A stretch of DNA of 64,000 bases, from contig OZ038423.1 in the NCBI GenBank assembly GCA_964036155.1, positions 36,967,249 to 37,031,248 on the forward strand. The letters are read 5' to 3'. Shown one piece after another: positions 49,701 through 61,429 of the stretch. The first letter of the stretch is position 1; every line of letters begins with the position of its first letter. Source of the DNA: Diploscapter coronatus (Eukaryota; Nematoda; Chromadorea; Rhabditida; Rhabditidae). The translations under genes and the position numbers were made by a program. The notes below the pieces were generated by a model. It did not search any database. It was not told the origin of the DNA and was given only the letters and a program-made list of their open reading frames with translations.

Positions 49701-52700
49701 ATGAAGAATGGATTCGTTTTCCTCGTTTCTTCGCCTGTTCATCTTCAGTTAAACACAATCCTCCTTACCTAAGGCATCCACCCAATTACTGTCTGTCTCT
49801 GCCCATCTTTACTGCTTCTAGTCGCTTTCCTCCTTTCAGTCTCATTCTGTCTGCAGCTTTCCGCTTTCACTTCAGTGTCCTTGGCATTTGACGAGAGCTT
49901 CCAACCATCTTTCAGACGAGAGAGACGCCTAATTCGTCTGTTATTTCCCCTTTTATTCTTTACCGATCAGAGGTCTTTCAACCTAATTGGAAATGTTATT
50001 GTTACTTTTTCAGACGAAAAAACTCCTAATTCATGCAAATTTTTTGCACCGTCGTTATGTTGTCAGATTTGTAGGCTGAAAGAATCAAGTTCAACTACTC
50101 TATAAATCGATCCTTCAACCTGATCTTCTGCAATTATTTGATCCTTCTTTGGAAAAGCTTCCGATTTATGCAAATTATTTTATTCTTTGAAAGGAAGAAG
50201 GAGAATGAAGTTACACTTTTTCAACCGGAATTCCAATCTCATCCGGCCATAATCACTTTCGTTCTGCACTCTGCCACACAGGCGAGATTTCATTTATTCC
50301 GCTTATTACTTCTTTAGTTCGTTCGCTCGGCAGTAAAGTTATTTTTCCAATCCAACCAATAGCTATAGCTGCATAACTGTAAAGTGTCGCGCGCGCACAG
50401 TTTATGAATGCTTGTCCATAGTTGTAGATGAAGAATAACAACAAGGATGAGGATTTGTGAACGTGTGATCCTCACTCATACTCCTCTTTCTTCTTGGATT
50501 GAATCGAATTAAATCGATATTTCGTTAATTATGAATTCCTTATTAGTGTTTAGATGGAATTCCATTTCCTTACAAACCAACAATCTAGGGCGCCTTATGT
50601 TTCAATTCAAATTTCTCTTCTCGTCACATTTCCACATCCCAAAATTGTTAAATCTATGACGTTTGAAATCGATTTTTACTCCATCTCCTTTTTCTTTCTA
50701 AATTAAAAATTGTTTAGTCGATATATCTCAAACAAATTCCACCCCCTCGGTTTTTGCCAATGTTTTTCTAAGGATTTTCGACGTTCGATTTTTTTGCGCT
50801 TCGCTTTTCATTTTCACTAGGGCTTGAATGCTGTGCGTACCCGAATTGTGTGGTTATGTTTTTCTAGGTGGACCTCATTTCGCCTCGCAGCGCCTCGAGG
50901 CTATTGGGGCTGAATTCAGCATGTCGGCCTGTATTCTCCATCTCGATAACTATCTCCACCTCTGGTATCTCCTCTCCCAAGGATCCGCTTTCATCTAAAA
51001 TAAAGGCCCAGATATCAATCTCTTTCTCACTTCTCAATTTGACTTTTTGTCTGCCTCTCTGCGCCCTCTCATTTGCAACAGGTCATTTCTCGATCACTCT
51101 CCATTGCTTTGCATAACGATTCCCTTTAACAGGCGTCTTCAGGCAGCTTCATCCTCTGTGTATTTGTGTTGAAGGCTGAAAATGGTTGTGTCTGTCTTCG
51201 TGTGAAGATGCCAAAAAAATTCGTCGATTTGCGCGATTCGATGATAGCCATCGAATTGGAATCAGGCTTCTTGGAATTCCAATTCCACCCACTAATTCTC
51301 GAAATCCGATTAGTTTGGCTAATGCATGAAATTTTATGGTAGTTTAGAAATGTCACAATTTGGACAAGAAAAACTTGTAAAGGGAGACAACTTTTCACTA
51401 CTTCCTCTTTCAACCCTACCCACATTGTCAGGTTTTGACGTTTCGATAATTGCAACATTTTACAAATACCCTAGGTGTTTTATGACATTTTCAAAAATCA
51501 TGTGAAAGTTCAATTTTCTGTTTGACCGTGTTGTTTCCGTTCCCCCTGCTGCAGAGGAATCCTTCCTTCCTTTCCCTAGCTTTTCCCTTCCCTTTCCATG
51601 ACTTTGCTTATTTTCTCTGTCCTTTCTCTCCCTTCCTATTTTTGTTGGTCGTCGTTTGTTATGCGACTGTTCACTGTGTCGCATTTTAGGCTTTGAGCTT
51701 CAGCCACAAAACTTCGACCTTTCCGCTCCTTTCTTTCTTTTGAAATATTGCCGAATATTCTATTTTCACGATGCTTGTTATTTTTTCGTTGCTTTTTTCA
51801 AAAGGCTTGAACACTTGAACATTTCTGCATTCCGTCTATGTGTTGTGAAAACAAAGGATCTTGAAACTGAGATGACTTTCTTCGTGAATTGAAATCTGAT
51901 CCCATTGACTGCATTGACTTTCTGATTTACTGGTTGACTGTTTGGCTGTTTTGCGAAGGTCGAGATTCTTTCTTTCACATGAATTTATGCATTGTATATA
52001 TCTTCTTACATTTCCCATTCTCATATTAGGTTGAATACGAATTTCTTTGCATGCTATTGAGCTTCTACACAAAAATATTGTGGAGACGAGTCTATTTTCT
52101 CATTGTCTTTCACAATTCCTTTTATCTATCTTCGAACATTATCATAGAATTCTTGTTTAGAAGTAATGGAAAAAACTGCAAGATTATGCCTTTTAAGCTT
52201 AGATTTCTCCATTCCACTATTTATTACCTAACCACTTTCGTTTCCATAATTCACGTCTCGCAATCATACCACCAAGGCAGTTCATAAAAAATGACCTATT
52301 TTGCCATGTTCCGTTCTGTTCTCTCGTTTTTGTCATCCCTGCTTTTATCGACGCGCAACAGTCAGCGAAAAAGCTGCATTGCGGAAAAATTAGGTACTCG
52401 ATAACAAAGGAAAGTCATACATTATAAGATTAACTATCATTCGATTAGAACTGCGTGACTGTGCGAGAAATGTCCTCGAGGAATCCCGAATTCCATCATA
52501 TCCTCCTTTCTTTTGTAGGAAGAAAATGATTTTCTCCTGAAAGCAGGAATTCTTGATTCAACTGCAAAATTTTAGAAAAATAGAAACGGCATAGAGAGTT
52601 TCAAGATAAACTTCAACTAACACACTTTGTCTAGACTTAATTCCATAAACCTTCACCTAAAGAGGCCCGATTTTGTTATTGGTGTGATCTCATCTCCTCT

Positions 52701-54105
52701 TCTCGAATGTTTTTGCCGAATACCCTCACGCATTGACTTGACTGTCAATGAACCTCTCCGTGACCGGGCTGCCGACAGGGTTTGGTGCAATTAAACTCCT
52801 CGTGCGTGTGTTGTTCATTGCATCCTCATCCCCCCTGGCAATTCCCGTGTATTCCACAGAGGTTTTCCCCTTTGCGCAGCCACACTCCCCAGTTTCTGCC
52901 TGTATTTTCCATGTCCTTCAACTTCTATGCGCTCCTCTTGACGTGTATTTGTGCGTATCCTCACTTTTCGACTGCACTCAGTCGCGCACATCAACAATCA
53001 GACATGTGTTTCCTTTGTATCTGCTATCTACTTTTTATTCTCGCTTTGTAAACGATCTAACTTTGCACATAGTCTTTTGTTCCTGAAAGTTGGTGACATG
53101 TACAGTGATGAGTGAATGTGTGAAAACGCATATGATTTCTGCAGCAGAAATTTCAATCATTTCCCTTTGTCTTATTCTCCAAAAAAATTGGTGTGCATTA
53201 ATTGAGGAATCATCCTTATTATGCCAAATTTCTGACGAATTGACTAATGCTTGTTATGTGTATGTACGAAGAATAATTGAAATTATAGGCGTTGCCTAAA
53301 CTTTCACTCGATTTAAAATTATACCGGTATGGTAATCATAAACAGCTATGTGTCCTATTCAGCCGATTCCCATATTTGGCTTCAATTTTCGCAAATAGCA
53401 CCTACTTTGTCGCGTAGCGTTGTGGCTACTTTCTCCTTTTGCCTTTTCCGGTGAAATGCCCTGCGCGTGAATGATGAAGCTTGAGAACACTTGCCACTCC
53501 CCGCTGTGCGCAGATCGCGCTGCAGACGTCAATTTGTCAGCCATTCTCAATGCCTAGAGACCTATTCTCCGATAGATCTCTTTCCCATCCCTCTATAAAT
53601 AATCCGTACAGTAATCTTGGCAGCTTATCTGATTCATTATCATTGATGATGCAATCACTTCATCATTATCACTATCTGACAACAAGTGGCAATTTCTTCT
53701 GGTTTATTGATATCTACACCACCATAGTGTCTGTGTGTCATAAGATAGTTCAATCGCAGGCATTCCCTCTTCTCATTCCCTCCAGCTTCTCGTGCATTAC
53801 TCATTGCGCCTCAAACTCATTCCCCTTCTTACTTTTGCCGATTCTTTTCATTCCGTCATTCTCCCGTCTCTTTTACATTTATTCTCGTTTCTGCATACAG
53901 ATTTTCCTTTGTGTATTCGCTTCGCTCGAAGACCGTTCTTTGCATCAGTGACATTGTCGTTTTTTCGATATTGTATACGAGAAGGTTGACGCACAAACTA
54001 CGCTGCAGCAACAGCTGATTACTCTGATTGTGTGAGTGAACAACTGGAACATCGTCCCGAGGGAACGGACCGCTGGACCGGCATCCGGACTGTATTTACT
54101 GAATT
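46735..54105. other. Long region without a confident gene
   Basis: About 7.4 kb. It includes the 5' flank of the GPCR (-) and of the SEA-domain gene (+). Features seen: a purine-rich stretch at 47155-47220 and 47520-47660; a GC-richer patch at 48650-49060 with overlapping frames on both strands but no convincing product; an AGT trinucleotide run near 49124-49140; many pyrimidine-rich tracts; and a possible orphan exon at 50874-50994. A minus-strand ATG frame near 53550-53490 could be a first exon of the same hypothetical gene, but no chain could be built. Confidence 0.4.
50874..50994 (-). CDS. Possible isolated coding exon of an unidentified minus-strand gene
   Basis: On the minus strand a TTATTTTAG acceptor precedes, and an AG|GTCCAC donor follows, an open stretch rich in acidic residues (ESGSLGEEIPEVEIVIEMEN, then GRHAEFSPNSLEALRGEM). 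Base composition is richer in GC than its surroundings, as for other exons here. No neighbouring exon could be joined to it. The plus strand also shows a TTTTTCTAG acceptor at 50866, so orientation is unproven. Confidence 0.3.
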
Positions 54106-57100
54106 ATGCGATTATTGCTAATTCTACTAGTCGCTCTGCTCGCAGGTACGCTTCTTTACCAACTATTACTATATCTTTTTTAATGAAGATCACCTTTTCT
54201 GGCTTATGAACAGTGAAAAATGTTGCCTTTCAATAAATCTTGAAAAAGTAGGGTAGAAAGATAGGGCCTTGAAGTTTGAAATAATAGTTGCATTGGAGTT
54301 TTTCAGACAATTTTATTGCGATACAGATTAGATAGGTCAATAGGGGGGATAGGCATGGCGTTTTAAGAATTGATAGATTAGCTATAGCCCTTCCTGGTGT
54401 GAATTTTGATTTTTGATTATTTCCAATAATGTTGCTTTGACAAGCCAGAAACGGTGAACTTTTATTAAGCTTCGAATAAGATATCTAGTATTGTAATAAA
54501 GTAATAAGGTTATGATTTTAGAGTCGCTGGCCCAGGAGGACGAGAACAGCGACGATGTGTTCGAGTTCAATCCGAGGGCGTTCGCATTCAAGTGAGTTCT
54601 TCATGTTTATTCACTTATTCGCACCTAGTCTTGTTCTGCTGTGTGTGTGTGTGCCGCCGCAAGACATTCCTTCATCCGCGTTCTTATTTTTGATGGCTTT
54701 CATTTTCATCGCCACTTCCCATGCAACACTTCATCACTTCATCCACACAAACCAAAGCAAAAACCACATCATTGAGAAAGAATGCATTTTGGAACGAGGC
54801 AGAAAAGAAAGCAGAAAGCGTCCGAAAATGCCATTTCTGTTCCCTAATTTGGAAGATGAGAGATTGAAATGTGTAAGTAAAAAGAGGAAACGAGGGAAAG
54901 TAACAAGGAAACGAATTGATTCGAATTGAGAAAGAGCCTGTCCGGTTCTCTCGTTCTGCATTCTTTCGAACCTCTCAAATCGGTCCACTATTTTCCTCTT
55001 TATTCGTTTCCTGAGGCGCTTGTTGACTTGTCTCTACGCGCAATCCACGCCAAATTCGATGGCGTAACAAATTCCTCCCTCACCTAAACATGGAAATCGA
55101 ATGCCGGACACTTGATGAATCAACTCGAATCGCCAAAGAACGAAAGAAAGGAGGAAAGTAAAAGCCGAAGAATGAGTTTTTCTAATCAGGAATGAGAAGG
55201 AATGCATTTTTAAAGTTGTACTAGAAAGTTATTGATCTTCACAAACTTTCTGAGTGCGAAACCTTGTCATATCGTAAACTTGGAATTCAGTGCTCAACAG
55301 CCCCCTATTCAAGCTCCTTCTGCCCAGTCACGAGATCAATCAGCTCAATTTCCTCTGCAAACTCCGCATTTACCCTCAAGAAGACCAGCATCACATGATC
55401 GTAGGGTTTCAAATCCGATAGATTTTTAGAATGACACTTTCAGAAGATACAGTAGAGTCGAAGGAGGGTGACGGCGAGGAAGTATTCGATGAAAATGTAT
55501 TTTGTTTATAGAAAATAATACAAACTTTAAATGCTGATTCTAGGAGGAAGATCCATTTACTCTCCCATCACCGACAAAGTCCTTCATCGCTACAAGAGTG
55601 AGTTATTTTAGTCTAATTTATAAATGAATAAATAAAAAAAAAAAAACCTTTTCCAGGTCCAACCAATGGAGACGAGCACAGAAGACGCGGATGAACGAAG
55701 GATTTTAAAGCAGAAGGAATCGTCGCGAGAATCTGAGCACCCTGAGACTGCAGAGATGACAGATGATGGAGGAGACGAAGAGCATGGACATCAGGATGAG
55801 CACGTGCCTGCTAATGAACACGAGCAGAGCTCGAATCAAGATGGTGGTAGGGGGTGTGAAGGCTAATTTGGAATTTAGCGACTTATTCTAGATTCACCTT
55901 TCGATGAATCGAGTTTGGCCGGAATATTTGATGGAGCTGCTGCTGCTAATGCGGTGAGTTGGAGTATAAGCACCGAGTTTATTGCAGCTTTCAATACCAG
56001 ACGAGATAGTTCGAGAAAATATCGTTTTCTCAACCATGTTGCAATGAATCCAGATTTTTTGAACATTTGATATTCAGCGAACTTATCAAATTCCAGGGAG
56101 CACCCCACTTCCCTCGTATCGTTCTCCCAGCGGGCAGTCTGCCTCCTGCTCATGCATCGATTCCAGTCTATCTCACCACTACTCGATCGTTCACTTTCAC
56201 ATTCCCACCCACGACGACGATGCCACCTGAACCAGAACCTCAGACAGAAGAAGAACAGCAGCAACAGCAGGAGATGCCTCGTGAGGAAGTTCAGCAAGAA
56301 CAGCAGGAAGAACATCGTCCTGAGTCGATGACCACAACCACAACTCAAATGATTCCTCCTCAACAAGTCACTATGGGACAGGAACCAAGACAGGTTAGAG
56401 AGTTTTGGGAATTATTTGTGTAGAGAAAGCATATGACAGGAGGTACAAGTACCAGTGAATCCCATGCCAGCTGAAACTGGAAAGGTTGATTTGGCAGTAG
56501 AAGCGCAAAACGAAACTATGATCAATGAAGTTCAACCTGAGCAGAAAGAAGGTGGACAGATGCAAGGGAAGATGGAGCAAGAACAAAACAACATGGTACG
56601 AAACTACTTGAAGGGATGAAATTAGATTTTGCTGATTCAGAATCCAAAAGAAGTTACTGGAAATGACGCAGAAGAAGCGACTCCAGCTTCAGCACATCGA
56701 CATATGCTGTCTTCCGCAGAGCTGACTCTCACCTTGGTTAACATGGAATATGACGACAAGCTTGACTTCACAGATTCGGGAGAGTTCAAACGACTCAGCA
56801 GACAGGCGACTAACCAGGTCAGGAAAATTGAAGATTTTTTCAAATGGTGCTTGAAAATATCAATTTCAAGGAATAATAATTACATGTCAAGATTCTTTGC
56901 ATAGTACTTCTTCAAATTGTAGTATTGTGAACTTGCCGAATCGTTATTTTGACGATATTAATTCCAGCTGACTCGACTGCTCAAGGACATTCTCAGGGAG
57001 AAATTCCTAGGAGTCGACGTGAGTGCGTTCGAAAAGGTGCAGCAGGGCGTCAAAATCCTCGCCAAAATCGACACGACACAGCCGATTGAAGACAAACCGC

Positions 57101-57669
57101 ATCTGGCTACAATGATGGAAATGGCGATTGAGGAGAACGAGAACAAACTCGGACTATTGGAGGCCGATCCGCGCAGTGTTAGAATTGCAGGTAGATAGAT
57201 TTTTTTTTAAATTGATTAAAAGTGAAAAATCTTAGGAGTAGCATCTCACTCGACAATGCAAGCCACGAACGCAGAGAATAAATCGTCATCCAGTTTCATT
57301 GCAATTCTGATCGCTGTTTGCGTCACCATCATTCTATTCGCCGCTCTGATCGTCATTTATGTAAGGGCTTATGGTTTTTCAATATTTTATTGTCAATTGA
57401 GGTCGTGAATCGACGAAACAACGGTTCGTTGAAATTGCCGAGGATGGAGACGTTGCGAGCTCCGGCTTGTGCGCCTGTCAGTCTGTAAGTCGGTATAATT
57501 TTATGATTGAGGAGACGTGCAAAATTTCAACACACAACGCGAAGTTTACTTTAGTCACTTCAATGATTCTGCTAAAACGTACGAATTTTCTTGCAGAATG
57601 TCCTACGACAGCGGTGCAGGCAGCTATCGGACAGTGGAGAAATCGATTCACATCAAGGACACGCCTTGA
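54106..57669 (+). CDS. Mucin-like single-pass membrane protein with SEA domain
   Basis: Fourteen exons join in frame: 54106-54145, 54522-54591, 55291-55400, 55444-55496, 55544-55597, 55657-55846, 55892-55953, 56097-56393, 56440-56595, 56641-56817, 56968-57190, 57236-57360, 57402-57484, 57597-57669 (570 aa). The N-terminus is a clean signal peptide (MRLLLILLVALLA). A long low-complexity region rich in Glu, Gln, Pro and Thr follows. A SEA domain lies at about 362-430 (ELTLTLVNMEYDDKLDFTDS, GEFKRLSRQATNQLTRLL). One membrane span is at about 497-519 (FIAILIAVCVTIILFAALIV), then a ~50 aa tail. SEA domains occur in mucins and matrix proteins and often self-cleave at GSVVV; here the matching spot reads QQGVKIL, so cleavage is doubtful. 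The role is probably apical surface or cuticle-associated, by inference. The exon 6 donor could be at 55843 or 55846; 55846 was used. Confidence 0.82.
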
Positions 57670-58734
57670 AGGATGAAGTTTACAGTCTGATGAATCACCC
57701 TGAGTTTGGACATCAATTGACATCAATTTTCGGAATTTTCAAGAATCTGAATTCAGAACGATTCAGACTGCATTAATGTGCATTTGAATGAGATTTCTTT
57801 CGACGTTCAATGTGTCGGTTGTTCTTCGTCAATCTCCATTACCTCAGTGACAACAAGTGCTTTGACTATCTTTAATTAATTTGTATAATAAATATTCTAA
57901 AAATCATATCTCTGCCTAAAACTTGAAGATTTTATTAAAAAATGGCAGAGGTGTGACAATCGGAGACTTATTGAATACATATGTCCATGTCACTCTTTCC
58001 AATTTTTAACTTTATATTTTTTCGAGACGATTTCTTTTGTCTCATAATTCAGTATTTTTGCCTTTCGAATTCGGTTGTACCATTTCTTTCATTTTTTTAA
58101 AAAATATCTTTCTGACTTTCATTTCAGATTTTCAAGTCTTTCTTCATGCATTCGAGAATGTACGCATCGGAATATGTCAGGAATAATTCGGAATTTTAAA
58201 TTTGAGTTTTGCGAAAAAACATTCTATTCCTGACATATTATTTTCTTTTCTAAATTTCTGTATTTATCATGAGTCTTTCTGATCAGTTTGGTAAGACTGA
58301 TCGACCCGATTTTCCATGTGAATGTTTGCCCATTGTTGCCATTGCCTAAAATTTCTTCGATTCTTTTTTGAATTTGAGATCAATTATTATTCCTTCATCC
58401 GCCGATAGCTCAATTGAGATACAAGTTGTTTTTTTTTCTTTTATATAAATTAAGAAATTAGGGTATATCCTTTAGCTTTTACTAATTTCTAACCTTTAGA
58501 TATTGGACTTTACTCAGCTCGGAATTTAAAAAATCCAAGATTTAGTAATAGGCCATATTTCGAGCGTCAAATTGTGTACAATTCATCAAAAGAAGTCAGG
58601 AAACTCGTTCGCACAAAGGCATTCATTGTCTTTTGCGTCGCGCTTCCGCTGCTTTTAACCGTTTAAAAACCTGCAAATTGACCAGGACAAACCTGCCGTT
58701 TTCTTGCAAATTCTCGAGGTCCATTTGAGCTGGA
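57670..58734. other. Intergenic, AT-rich
   Basis: The 3' flank of the SEA-domain gene with a polyadenylation signal (listed separately), then T-rich sequence and the 5' flank of the Ly6-type gene. A short inverted repeat lies at about 58168-58240 (ATATGTCAGGAATAATTCGG and ATTCCTGACATAT). Confidence 0.5.
57887..57892 (+). terminator. Likely polyadenylation signal AATAAA
   Basis: A canonical AATAAA 218 bases after the SEA-domain gene stop, in a T-rich setting. The best candidate for its 3' end. Confidence 0.5.
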
Positions 58735-59705
58735 ATGTCGCTAAATTTTTGTCTGCTTCTCAACTTTCTTCTGATTTTCGTAATGCCACAGGTAAATCTT
58801 ATTTTTTGTTCTGGAAGAAAAATGAATTTTGAAATTTCAGGAGGATATTCAAGTTCACGAGGAAGAGGAAGGGCCTCATAGTTGCTACTACTGCGTTCAT
58901 TCGAGGAGGTCCAAGGATGTCGTGGATGAAATCAATCAGGTCAATTTCAAAGACTTTTGAAATTTTTGCATAGACATTTTCAAACTTGAAGCAAGAATGC
59001 GTTTAAAATCCTGAAGTAACCAATGCGTTAAAATTTCTATGAGTTCAGGAACCCGACTGCATGAATCGACTCAAATTCCAGTCTCGATCAGATCTGCAGA
59101 GAATTTGCACCGAAGCAGAGCCGTATTGCATTGTAGGACTTGTTTGAGCTTCAAGATAAACCTGAAAAATTGAATGAATTTCCAGAGCACTGTGACAATT
59201 CTGAATGGATTCTTTACCCAAATCGACAGAGACTGCGCTCCTGACTGTCATCAGGGCTGTGAAGAACACGGATATGGTCTTTTCTACACCGAATGCACGA
59301 GGTGCTGCAAATCTGATTTGGTAAGTTATGCATTCTTTCTATGTTTTGACTGAAGGCTTTTATCGCGCGATCGAGTTCGTTTCCCTATCTTTTCCCCGCA
59401 CCACATTTTTACTTCTCTCTTCGGATCGGGCAGAGCACGGCTGCTCGATTATTGTATGTCCTTTGATCAAGTGAAGGAACAGAAGTCTTGTAATCGGCCT
59501 ACAACTGTATTGGACAGCAGGTGTATTTCTATACCCAGAGGAAATCAACGCGATCTTTTCCCGTGCTCACATATAATTTATGTCATTTCAGTGCAACGAC
59601 TACGATGGCCGTCTGTACTACGCGAATGTCTGTGCTCTTCCCTCCCTCTGCCTATTTCAACTTCTTTTTACTGCGGCAATCACTCAACTTCTGCTTCCAA
59701 TTTGA
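58735..59705 (+). CDS. Ly6/uPAR-type (LU domain) secreted or GPI-anchored protein
   Basis: Five exons join in frame: 58735-58791, 58841-58939, 59049-59132, 59186-59320, 59592-59705 (162 aa). The N-terminal 19 residues form a signal peptide (LNFCLLLNFLLIFVMPQ). The mature part starts with CYYCVHSRRSKDVVDEINQ and has ten or more Cys. It ends in the family hallmark CCKSDLCND, the pattern of three-finger Ly6 folds. The last ~20 residues are hydrophobic (FQLLFTAAITQLLLPI), as expected for a GPI-attachment signal. Related nematode proteins, including the ODR-2/HOT group, act at neuronal or epithelial surfaces; no specific role can be given. All intron phases are zero, so each exon is a multiple of three. 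Length is normal for the family. Confidence 0.8.
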
Positions 59706-61429
59706 ATGGTCAGTCATGTTGCTTATGATTTATTCAAAGCCGCACTATTCAAGTAACATCGAAGGTAAAAGAGCTGCTGACATTCGCCAGTCTCTTTCCC
59801 CTTCTTTTCTTTATTTCGCTAATTCCCAGCTTCTCTCTATCTCTCCATTTCTTGCCCTTCTAAGGCTATCTCCTCTAATTGCCTCAATCTTGTCGGCTTC
59901 AACTAATGATTCGCACATTTTACATGATTTTTCCACAGCCCCCTTCATTTTCAATACTCCAAATTGGGCTATTGCCATTTGCAGCTCGACAAAGAAAAAA
60001 TCGCGCAGACCTTTATGATGGTGTGGATATGATATATCCATAAATAAACCCACCCCTTGATTACATTTCCAATTTCGATTGAGATTGGAACTTGGATCTC
60101 ATAAATCCCGAAAATATCAACCATTCAAATCAATATATCTATCAAACTCTCATTTTCGTTTTGATCCTGAAAATAGCACAAAAGCGATAAGAACATATAC
60201 ACTTTTGACAATAGCTCTAATCAAGATGCGCATTCCATATTTTCATAAATTCACTTCTAGTCTATTTAATTTCGATTTCATAAGCCTAAAGAATGCCGAT
60301 TATTTTATGTGAAACCTATTTTTCCATATCATTCTTATATATGTGGTAAAATGATCAGACGAAACGAAAATTTCTATATTTCTTGCGGATATTTATAAGA
60401 ACGAGAGGCGATGTGCATAAAATTTATTGTCCCTTCTTTTCCGGTGGAAATTATAGGGAACCAGAACAAATTCCACTGCGCATATGGGCATCTTTCGAAT
60501 TGTTCGAATCCCTGGATTCTGATAACTTTTCCTTGAACAAATTAGGCCTGAGGAAAATTCGCATATAAGAGATTTTCTAAGTGTTTTCGTCCATCTTTAT
60601 ACGGAAATCAATCCCCAGAAAAAAGCAAAAGGCCATGCCCATTATTCTTTCGTTCCCCCTACAAATTGGACTACTCATTAGAAATTCCCCCACACCGCTC
60701 CAAGCTGACTTATATTATTCTAAAATCGAACCCTAGATTTTCAACTATCAAGGTTCTTGGGAATTTTTCGAAATCTTACATCACGATAAAAATTCATGCA
60801 TTTCATGATGTTTCATTTGGAATCTGAAGAAAAACGGATTTTTAAAACATTTTTGATACATTTCATCCCATCAAGTCAATTATCTGATATTCCAAGTTTA
60901 TTTTGAATGATGACATAAGTTGCAAGTTGTTTTTTTTCAACCCAAAAATATGGAGCTAATTATTTATGATAGGTTTATTTTGTGTGTGTGTATGCTTTAG
61001 TCACGACATACTTCCTAATTTGCTTATCCCCGGCTCGAATTTATCCGTCTTCCTCCACTCTTTCATTCTTTCCTTTCTTCTTTGCGGAACACAGCTCGAC
61101 TTCCACATCTACCAAATGTCATTTTCGGTGCCACAAATCTCATTTTTTCTCTGCTGTTTTTTGCTTCTCATTTCTCCATCTTCCATTTGCAAAACTTCTC
61201 ACTTTTATCCCGATTGGGAAGTTTATCAAATGGAAATTCCGTGACTGTTTTGGAAAACATCACTTACTGATCAGAAATGAACCGAAATTTTCCTTTATCG
61301 TCTGTGATACTCTTAGAAGACGTGTGAAAAATGAATGTTAAGAGCCTTTTCTTTTTTGTTTATCATCTTTTAAAAAGTTTTAATTGAGTAAATTTAGATC
61401 GCCCCTCGTCGTTATATCATCATCGTTTG
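59706..61429. other. Intergenic between Ly6-type and Ras-like genes
   Basis: No supportable exon. Plus-strand frames at 59521-60018 and 60966-61341 are pyrimidine-driven. A TTTAG acceptor-like site lies about 33 bases before the next ATG. Confidence 0.5.
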
